Source: Thermoleophilia bacterium (GTDB lineage Bacteria > Actinomycetota > Thermoleophilia > Gaiellales > Gaiellaceae). Taken from it: a stretch of DNA of 14,109 bases. This document shows, in pieces, positions 7,325 to 11,364 of this stretch; positions within the stretch are counted from its first letter, which is position 1, and each line of letters opens with the position of its first letter. The position numbers were made by a program, and so were the translations under genes. The stretch is from the NCBI GenBank assembly GCA_014534295.1, contig JACVRU010000028.1, forward strand, positions 1 to 14,109. Direction: 5' to 3'. A model generated the notes under the pieces. The model made no database searches. It saw nothing but the letters and a program-made list of their open reading frames with translations, and was not told the DNA's origin.

Positions 7325-8060
7325 GTGAGAGTTGGCGCCTATGTCGACGGCTTCAACCTCTACAAGCGTGCTCTGGCGCTCGCAGGAGATGCAACCGGAT
7401 GGAAGTGGCTCGACATTCGCGCACTCGCCGCGACGCTTGGCGCACCAACAGTGGCCAAAGGGACGCCATGAGATCGGCCGCGTTGTCTACTGCACCTCGA
7501 ACGTCAAGCCGACGCCCGGCAATCCGGATGCGCCTCTTCGGCAAGAGACGTTCATCAACGCCCTGCGCGCCTCCGGCTCGGTTGACTGGGTGGAGTACGG
7601 GATCTTCATCGAGAAGGTGAAGACCCGACGGTCGCACGTAGGAACCGAAAGGGAAGGCCGGTTCTCATCCATGCAGAAAGACCGGTCCTCGTGAAGACCT
7701 TGACCGACCAGGAGGTTAGCGATGCTCTCCTCTTCGTCTCGGTCGCCGACCGGGAGGAGAAGGGTCAGACGTCAATGTTGCAACCCATCTCCTTCTCGAT
7801 GTACTCGCGAGCCCGCGGCGTATCGACGCGGCGATCGTCATATCCAACCACAGCGACCTCAAGGTGCCCGTCGCTGAGGCGCGCAAGCGGATTCCAGTCG
7901 GAGTCGTAAATCCCGGCCGAGGCTATACGGCAGGAGCGCTATTCCACGACCCCGCTTCGTCTGTCCCGGACCAGTGGGAGCGCAAACTGACGTTTGCTGA
8001 CTTTGCCGCGCACCAGTTGCCCGACCCCGTCGGGGCGTATAGCAAGCCCCCGGGGGGTGA
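7325..8060 (+). pseudogene. NYN-domain (PIN-like) nuclease gene, broken by frameshifts
   Basis: The parts read together as one NYN-domain protein of about 240 aa, a PIN-like fold family of probable RNases. Frame a (from GTG 7325) gives RVGAYVDGFNLY, with the first catalytic Asp, and stops at the TGA at 7469-7471. Frame b gives IGRVVYCTSNVKPTPGNPDA to about 7645. Frame c gives ALLFVSVADREEKG to about 7764. Frame d gives DVNVATHLLLDVL, then AIVISNHSDLKVPVAEARKR and FAAHQLPDPVGAYSKPPGG. The lesions lie near 7455-7468, 7640-7665 and 7762-7764, where adding one G would restore EEKGSDVN. A further shift at the C5G6 run near 8047-8057 would restore a natural end. TAGGAT (7310-7315) lies 9 nt before the GTG, so transcription was probably leaderless. 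Codon use is less G/C-biased than in the flanking genes. Confidence 0.8.
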
Positions 8061-8087
8061 CACAACATCTGACGGTTTGGTTATGAT
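8057..8087 (+). promoter_or_regulatory. Candidate sigma-70-type promoter facing straight into a terminator
   Basis: GTGACA (8057-8062) and TATGAT (8082-8087) are close to the -35 and -10 consensus, with a longish 19-nt spacer. A perfect 10-bp palindrome, ATGCGCGCAT (8086-8095), overlaps the -10 end and the expected start site near 8094. The intrinsic terminator at 8101-8131 begins only about 7 nt after that start, so the basal transcript would be a hairpin RNA of about 38 nt. The zinc-ribbon ORF is 32 nt beyond the T-tract. Confidence 0.4.
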
Positions 8088-8100
8088 GCGCGCATACTCG

Positions 8101-8131
8101 CCCGGGCACTCGTGGCCCGGGTTTCTTTTTT
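8101..8131 (+). terminator. Intrinsic terminator after the NYN pseudogene
   Basis: A perfect stem CCCGGGC/GCCCGGG (8101-8107 with 8115-8121) has a 7-nt loop and is followed by TTTCTTTTTT. This is the strongest U-tract terminator in the window. It ends the NYN transcript and any transcript from the promoter candidate just upstream, and may work as an attenuator before the zinc-ribbon ORF. Confidence 0.9.
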
Positions 8132-8162
8132 GTCAGTTCCCTGGGGGATTCTCTACGCGGCC

Positions 8163-8324
8163 GTGAGCTCGGCGAGACGTAGGTCGGCGGTGATCCCGGA
8201 GTGCGTCGAGTGCGGAGCCGTCTGGCTCCCCGCCGACGAGGAGCGCTGGCAGCTTCACCAGGTCGACGTCGACGAGCTCGTCTGATACTGCCCTGTCTGC
8301 GCGGAGCGCGAGTTCGGCGACTAG
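8163..8324 (+). pseudogene. Small zinc-ribbon protein with a Trp-to-stop nonsense codon
   Basis: From GTG 8163 the frame reads a 53-aa protein interrupted by TGA at codon 41 (8283-8285), with the natural end at TAG 8322-8324. The first Cys pair is C14-V-E-C17 followed by GAVWLPADEERWQ. The second pair, C43-P-V-C46, is followed by AEREFGD and lies after the stop. A second relic at 9852-9920 reads DEFVWYCAACAEREFADG, with TGG where this copy has TGA, so the TGA replaces a Trp codon. The truncated 40-aa product would lose half of the presumed Zn site. Selenocysteine is unlikely because the aligned residue is Trp. Small proteins of this CxxC...CAEREF type are, to my knowledge, common in actinobacteria with no assigned function. 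Confidence 0.7.
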
Positions 8325-8375
8325 ACGCCGCTCTCGCTCTCGGCTCCCGGAAGTAGGATCGCCTTTGCCACCAGC

Positions 8376-8382
8376 GAGGAGG
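8376..8382 (+). promoter_or_regulatory. Ribosome-binding site for the 162-aa protein
   Basis: GAGGAGG ends 4 nt before ATG 8387 and fixes that start. A TAGGAT -10-like hexamer at 8354-8359 would give a 5' leader of about 20 nt carrying this site, unlike the leaderless-looking genes elsewhere in the window. Confidence 0.55.
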
Positions 8383-8386
8383 ATCG

Positions 8387-8875
8387 ATGGGGCGATCCGA
8401 AGTGAAGATCAAGGCCGGCGCCGGGCCGTTTCTGGAGGAGGGCGAAGAGGTGCGCGCCGCAATCCTTGCTCGCCCCCGCGGCTGGACTATGGCGGAGGCT
8501 GCGGGCTATTCGGGCGACGACGCTGCTGAGCTTGTCGCCGGCAGGCTTGGACGTAGGAAGATGGAGAGGAACGTCAGCGCGGCGGCGGAGGCGGGCTTCC
8601 AGCTCGCGAACCCGATGGCCCTCGCTGTGACGCAAGGACGCCTCCTCTCGATAGCGATCTCGGTCGGGATCGGGTGGTGGGGGATCGGAGTCAAGGTCAA
8701 AGAGCTCGTGAGTGCTGTACCCCTCGGCCTAGTCGATGACATCAAGGTGAGGCGCCTCGCCGTGGGGAAGACAGTCACCATCACCATCCGCGGAGTGCAA
8801 TTCACGCTCGAGGTGCCCGCCGGCCAAAACGTGCGCGGCGTCGTGGCCGCCCTCGAAGGCGCGAAGTCCGTTTAG
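8387..8875 (+). CDS. 162-aa uncharacterised protein, possibly PH-like fold
   Basis: An intact ORF with a good Shine-Dalgarno, the best-preserved cargo gene of the element. Residues 1-60 are charged and helical (EGEEVRAAILARPRG near the start). A hydrophobic, Gly/Trp-rich stretch, LLSIAISVGIGWWGIGVKVKE, lies at about 86-107. The C-terminal part alternates as beta strands and ends in a helix (VRRLAVGKTVTITIRGVQFTLEVPAGQNVRGVVAALEGAKSV). The order 'MALAVTQGRLL', then a hydrophobic strand, then VKVKELVSAVPLGLVDDIKV resembles bacterial PH-like domains, where LT..RLL precedes an I..I.. strand. That assignment is a guess from pattern, not a firm family match. Its stop overlaps a converging minus-strand relic. 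Confidence 0.7.
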   Translation: MGRSEVKIKAGAGPFLEEGEEVRAAILARPRGWTMAEAAGYSGDDAAELVAGRLGRRKMERNVSAAAEAGFQLANPMALAVTQGRLLSIAISVGIGWWGIGVKVKELVSAVPLGLVDDIKVRRLAVGKTVTITIRGVQFTLEVPAGQNVRGVVAALEGAKSV

Positions 8876-9075
8876 AGCGGCGGCTGACGAACAAGCAACC
8901 CGAACCTCTGCGCCAACCACGACGCCGACCCGCGGACCCCCGTGCTCTCGCTCAACCGGTACGCCTCGACGAGCTGCTGAACCTCCCTGGCGCCCCAGCC
9001 GCGAGCCGTGCCGCCCGCCCTACGGGGGAGCTCCGCAGCCTCCACGTTCGACAGGTGATCCTCGAGGAGCGCCCG
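8872..9075 (-). pseudogene. Minus-strand fragment with a recombinase-like helix-turn-helix tail
   Basis: Reading leftwards from about 9075, the minus strand encodes ALLEDHLSNVEAAELP, then REVQQLVEAYRLSESTG and SASWLAQRFGLLVRQ, ending in TAA at 8874-8872. The pattern 'V..LV.AY.....S...LA.RFGL' resembles the HTH region at the C-terminus of serine recombinases and related resolvases. There is no start, no preceding catalytic domain and no final HTH helix, so at most it is a remnant. It could be chance, because the longer open frame around it looks like shadow sequence. It accounts for much of the 8876-9202 gap; I see nothing else convincing in that gap. Confidence 0.3.
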
Positions 9076-9190
9076 CGGCGGCGCTCGGTGATTTCTACTG
9101 ACCGCGATAGGTGTCGTGGCGGATGCGCGTGCGCCGGACGCGCGGCAATGTGGCCACAGAGCACGAAGGGGAGACCACCGCACCCCGATC

Positions 9191-9197
9191 AAGGAGG
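9191..9197 (+). promoter_or_regulatory. Ribosome-binding site selecting ATG 9203
   Basis: AAGGAGG ends 5 nt before ATG 9203. The same frame is open further upstream, to an ATG at 9116, but this strong site and the signal peptide that begins right after 9203 decide the start. Confidence 0.7.
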
Positions 9198-9202
9198 GAA
9201 CG

Positions 9203-9406
9203 ATGTTCCACTCGAAGCTCAGGCAGGCGGTGACGACGACGGTGGCAGCCCTCGCCGTGCTCGCCCTCGCGGCGCCCGCGGCTGAGGCGCGCAAGCCGGT
9301 GGCGCCCCTGGAGCCCCCGGCCGACCCGATCCTGCAGCCGATCGCGCCATTCAAGGAGATCGGGCCGATCCCGTGTATCTGCCTCCCACCGATTGATGTG
9401 GCATAG
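9203..9406 (+). CDS. Small secreted proline-rich protein, function unknown
   Basis: A 67-aa ORF with a textbook signal peptide: a basic N-region (MFHSKLRQ), a hydrophobic core (AVTTTVAALAVLALAAP), and an Ala-rich site with probable cleavage after AEA near residue 29. The mature part of about 38 residues is Pro-rich (RKPVAPLEPPADPILQP) and ends GPIPCICLPPIDVA, with two Cys in a CIC motif. No lipobox is seen and no family is recognised. A large hairpin begins right after the stop. The short mature chain with paired Cys could suit a secreted peptide or a cell-wall-associated protein; neither can be shown from sequence. It is one of the few intact genes inside the candidate element. Confidence 0.65.
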   Translation: MFHSKLRQAVTTTVAALAVLALAAPAAEARKPVAPLEPPADPILQPIAPFKEIGPIPCICLPPIDVA

Positions 9407-9467
9407 CCGGAACGCCCGGCACGTGGGGCGGCGGGAACTATTCCCCAGCCGCCCCACAGCGTTCCGG
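9407..9467 (+). terminator. Large two-part hairpin after the secreted-protein gene
   Basis: An inner perfect 10-bp stem, GTGGGGCGGC/GCCGCCCCAC (9423-9432 with 9448-9457), is enclosed by a second perfect 8-bp arm pair, CCGGAACG/CGTTCCGG (9407-9414 with 9460-9467). It starts immediately after the stop codon. There is no U-tract, so it would be a GC-only or Rho-assisted terminator or an mRNA-stabilising structure. A recombination site is also possible. Confidence 0.55.
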
Positions 9468-9644
9468 GGAGAAGTGAGCTAGGTCTCCTGCCCTCGACGG
9501 GTCGGGGCGCGGCGGTAGGAAATCCGAACGGGTCACGGTGGCGTAGGGAACAATCGGGGTCGGGTGTCCTGCGGCATCTGGTCTCCCCTAAGGTCGTGGG
9601 CGCCCGGCCCGCATTCAGGTGTCGCGCTCGAGGCGGCAAAGCGA

Positions 9645-9670
9645 GTGCTATCGACCGGTGCTATCTACCC
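9645..9670 (+). repeat. 13-bp imperfect tandem duplication
   Basis: GTGCTATCGACCG (9645-9657) is followed directly by GTGCTATCTACCC (9658-9670), 11 of 13 bases matching. A 13-bp duplication shifts the frame by one and could be one of the lesions in the adjoining recombinase relic. Confidence 0.6.
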
Positions 9671-9707
9671 GGCGAGCGTCTCTGGATCCGGCGGAAGTCG
9701 CCACGCT

Positions 9708-9851
9708 GGCCGCGTCGGGAAGACGTGCAAGAAGGCGGACCGTCAGCGGAGGCGGGTGCCGCTCCGAGCGAAGGTGCTCGAGGTCTTGGAGCAACATCCC
9801 CGCAGGCTCGACACCCGCTTGGTCTTCCCGTCCCGTGACGGCGACCACCTG
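9708..9851 (+). pseudogene. Relic of a second tyrosine recombinase (central catalytic part)
   Basis: This stretch reads GRVGKTCKKADRQRRRVPLR, then AKVLEVLEQHPRRLDTRLVF and PSRDGDHL. It matches the part of tyrosine recombinases that carries the beta-strand catalytic Lys, followed by 'RRVPL...VL..L...P...D..LVFP...G'. Upstream the signal is scattered over several frames: GERLWIRRKS in another frame near 9670-9700 resembles the 'RPGEW.AL...D' segment. The HxxR, His/Trp and Tyr boxes are missing because the frame runs into a zinc-ribbon tail at 9852. It differs clearly from the recombinase at 10215-10868, so at least two integrases have been here. Confidence 0.6.
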
Positions 9852-9920
9852 AAAGCCGACCTGGACGAGTTCGTCTGGTACTGCGCCGCCTGCGCCGAGC
9901 GCGAGTTCGCCGACGGCTAG
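9852..9920 (+). pseudogene. C-terminal relic of a second zinc-ribbon gene, fused in frame to the recombinase relic
   Basis: The last 22 codons of the open frame read LKADLDEFVWYCAACAEREF-ADG. They align with the tail of the broken zinc-ribbon gene at 8163-8324 (VDVDELV-stop-YCPVCAEREFGD), including the C-x-x-C-AEREF block. The first Cys pair is absent here, so this is a fragment. Its in-frame join to the recombinase relic creates a chimeric open frame (9564-9920) that should not be annotated as a native protein. Confidence 0.6.
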
Positions 9921-10058
9921 CACGCCGGCCGCCGGTACAGGTTGGGCCGACGCCCCCCTTCTCAGCCGGCGAAGCGGCACCCTTCGCCTTAGGCTGGCGA
10001 CCAGACCTCGAGGCTCAACGCGACAGCCTCCTCGAGGCCAAGCCTCTCGACCCACCAC

Positions 10059-10166
10059 TCACGGAATAGTTGTCGACGCCTCCCAGACCCCTATGAGCAA
10101 GATGAGGAACAACGCGACGATGGTGATCACGATCTTGAATCGCCTCGATACCTCGTCCGGCGGCAT
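10059..10166 (-). CDS. 35-aa single-pass membrane microprotein
   Basis: On the minus strand, ATG at 10166 follows AAGGAA about 8 nt upstream. It encodes MPPDEVSRRF, then the hydrophobic helix KIVITIVALFLILLIGVW (residues 11-28), then EASTTIP and TGA. The acidic and Arg-rich N-terminus, a clean 18-residue helix and a good ribosome-binding site support a real small gene despite the length. No family is recognised. It is transcribed opposite to the other cargo and faces away from the integrase fragment. A leader peptide or toxin-like membrane peptide is conceivable, but nothing in the sequence proves it. Confidence 0.5.
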   Translation of the reverse strand: MPPDEVSRRFKIVITIVALFLILLIGVWEASTTIP

Positions 10167-10214
10167 TTTGGATTTCCTTCCTGAGTGTTCAGCCGGCATG
10201 AACTCACTGCATGA

Positions 10215-10868
10215 TGCCTTGCTGCGGAGTGGTCGGAACGGCCGCGGCTGCCTAAGCGCTCCTGGCGGATCCTAGAGCGGGGCGAGGTGGCACGTCTCGC
10301 GAGAGCGTTCGAGGACGCACAAGCCCGTACAGCGTTTCTGACGCTGGTCCTGACGGGGCTCCGCCGCCACGGCTGCAGGCAGCTCCGCTGGCGGGACGTC
10401 GACCTGCTCGAAGGCGTGCTCCGCGTCCGCGACTCGAAGACCGAGGACGGCATCCGGTCGATCGCGGTCCCGCCGCGGCTAGCTGACGAGCTCCGCGACC
10501 ACTGGCGGCGTTCCCCGTTCCGTGGCGACGACGAGCTCGTGTTCTGCCATCCGGAGCGCGGCACTGTCTACCGGGCCGAGACGTTCAGGGAAGCCCTGGA
10601 GGCTGCTCAGGCGGCCGCTGGCGTCACCGGAAGGCTTCGTCCGTTCCATGATCTTCGGCACACGGCGATCACGCATGACACCGCCTCGGGCGCCTCGGAG
10701 ATCGCCGTCATGGCGAAGGCCGGCCATTCGTCGATGCAGACCACCCGCACCTACCTGCACTTGGCCGGGACGGTGTTCCGGGCGGAGGCGGAGGCGCTCG
10801 AGGCGCGGCTGCTCGGCGAAGTTTCTACCGAACCTTCTACCGACCTGAGCGCATCTCAGAGCACCTAG
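10215..10868 (+). pseudogene. Tyrosine recombinase (phage-type integrase), catalytic domain only
   Basis: Every active-site residue is visible. Counting from GTG 10287 as residue 1: R26 (TGLRR), K51 (DSKTEDG), H121 and R124 (HDLRHT), H147 (AGHSS) and Y156 (TRTYLHLAG). The frame is open upstream of that GTG and reads RLPKRSWRILERGEVARLAR back to a TGA at 10212-10214. The GTG is therefore not a natural start, and the N-terminal SAM-like and arm-binding domains (about 180 residues in full-length members) are gone. After box I the protein reads RRHGCRQLRW. The overlapping frame reads CTGCAGGCA (LQA), which would restore the usual RRxELQALRW, suggesting a compensating pair of indels at 10371-10382. 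The stop is 55 nt before the right repeat, a usual int-att arrangement. Confidence 0.85.
10822..10841 (+). repeat. Paired TTCTACC repeats, right end (possible recombinase arm sites)
   Basis: TTTCTACC (10822-10829) and CTTCTACC (10834-10841) lie 12 nt apart near the end of the integrase frame, about 85-100 nt inside the right 15-bp repeat. They mirror the TTTCTAC pair just inside the left end. The call as arm-type sites rests only on this arrangement. Confidence 0.3.
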
Positions 10869-10923
10869 CGGATGCGGGGCCGCTGAACAAGCGGCTTCCC
10901 GATCCGGCTGACGTGCCTGTCGG

Positions 10924-10938
10924 GAATCAGCTCTTCTA
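10924..10938 (+). repeat. Candidate attR: second copy of the 15-bp prs-end repeat
   Basis: GAATCAGCTCTTCTA is identical to 7225-7239. Read in the prs frame it gives NQLF followed by TAG, so the ancestral prs probably ended in TAG and the integrated element supplied the present TAA. It lies 56 nt after the integrase stop. Host DNA should resume from about 10939. Confidence 0.7.
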
Positions 10939-10989
10939 GCGTCAACCGCTGAGCGAAGCAGTCTGCGGCGCTCGCACCAGATCGTCGCG

Positions 10990-11015
10990 CCCCGGGGCAT
11001 CTGCCAGCCCCGGGG
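10990..11015. terminator. GC-only hairpin, possible ancestral prs terminator
   Basis: CCCCGGGGC (10990-10998) and GCCCCGGGG (11007-11015) form a perfect 9-bp stem with loop ATCTGCCA. No U-tract follows. It lies about 50 nt after the right repeat. Confidence 0.45.
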
Positions 11016-11052
11016 GGGCCGGCGCCTCGAGCCCGGAGGCAGGGGGCCGGGG

Positions 11053-11078
11053 GATCGTCCGCTGCGGCACGGACGATC
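11053..11078. repeat. Perfect 9-bp inverted repeat
   Basis: GATCGTCCG (11053-11061) and CGGACGATC (11070-11078) are separated by the 8 bases CTGCGGCA. Spacing and symmetry allow either an RNA hairpin or a dyad operator. It has the same stem and loop lengths as the hairpin at 10990-11015. Confidence 0.5.
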
Positions 11079-11218
11079 ATCGGCGGGAACCGGTCCCCGG
11101 CCCCTCCGACCTCATCGACCGGAGCCCCGCGCGGCCTGAGCGCGCCTGGCGGATTAGGATTGAGCAGCTTTCGGCGGACGAGTCTGCGAGATCTCTACTG
11201 AGCGTGCCGTCTGGGAGG

Positions 11219-11238
11219 GATCCCCCGTTCGGGGGATC
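11219..11238 (+). terminator. Compact 8-bp hairpin with GTTC tetraloop
   Basis: GATCCCCC (11219-11226), loop GTTC, GGGGGATC (11231-11238), then TTCGCC. It is a perfect stem with a short U-poor tail. It may be a terminator for the upstream region or a 5'-leader structure of the HD-GYP gene 127 nt downstream. Confidence 0.5.
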
Positions 11239-11348
11239 TTCGCCGGTCCGGGGTTCCAAGCTGGCCCGCGGCAGCGATAGTGGGGGTGGGAACCGGAGCT
11301 GCGGCCCCTGGACAATCGAGGGGGGTCGAGTGCGAGGACGACACGACT

Positions 11349-11356
11349 GGGGGAGG
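11349..11356 (+). promoter_or_regulatory. Ribosome-binding site pointing to a CTG start
   Basis: GGGGGAGG is the strongest Shine-Dalgarno-like sequence before the receiver/HD-GYP gene. No in-frame ATG, GTG or TTG lies between it and the receiver domain. The CTG at 11365 is 8 nt downstream; another CTG at 11359 is only 2 nt away. The spacing supports CTG 11365. Confidence 0.5.
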
Positions 11357-11364
11357 CGCTGATC

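Larger units (their letters stand above)
10939..11340. other. Non-coding stretch between the element and the HD-GYP gene
   Basis: About 400 nt with no supported gene; open frames here have shadow-like Arg/Pro-rich composition. It holds three perfect inverted repeats, listed separately. A TAGGAT hexamer at 11153-11158 could be a -10 element, but no matching -35 is clear. If the repeat at 10924 is the right junction, this was originally the region directly downstream of prs, so its first hairpins may be the old prs terminators. Confidence 0.5.

Noticed and set aside
7332..7694. A stand-alone 120-aa protein in frame b of the NYN region
   Set aside because: Only its second half resembles the NYN family; the N-terminal half is out-of-frame sequence of frame a.
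8283..8285. In-frame TGA as selenocysteine
   Set aside because: The second copy has Trp (TGG) at the position, no catalytic role for Sec is expected in a structural zinc ribbon, and no SECIS-like argument can be made.
9564..9920. A 118-aa novel protein
   Set aside because: Its two halves belong to different families (recombinase core and zinc-ribbon tail), and its N-terminal part has no supporting signal, so it is a chance fusion of relics.
9921..10058. Short plus-strand frame ending LEAQRDSLLEAKPLDPPLTE before a TAG
   Set aside because: It looks protein-like near its end, but no start codon or ribosome-binding site was found and no family is recognisable; possibly another relic, but unsupported.
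10939..11364. A c-di-GMP riboswitch before the HD-GYP gene
   Set aside because: The region contains simple hairpins only; I could not find the conserved core sequences of GEMM-type riboswitches.
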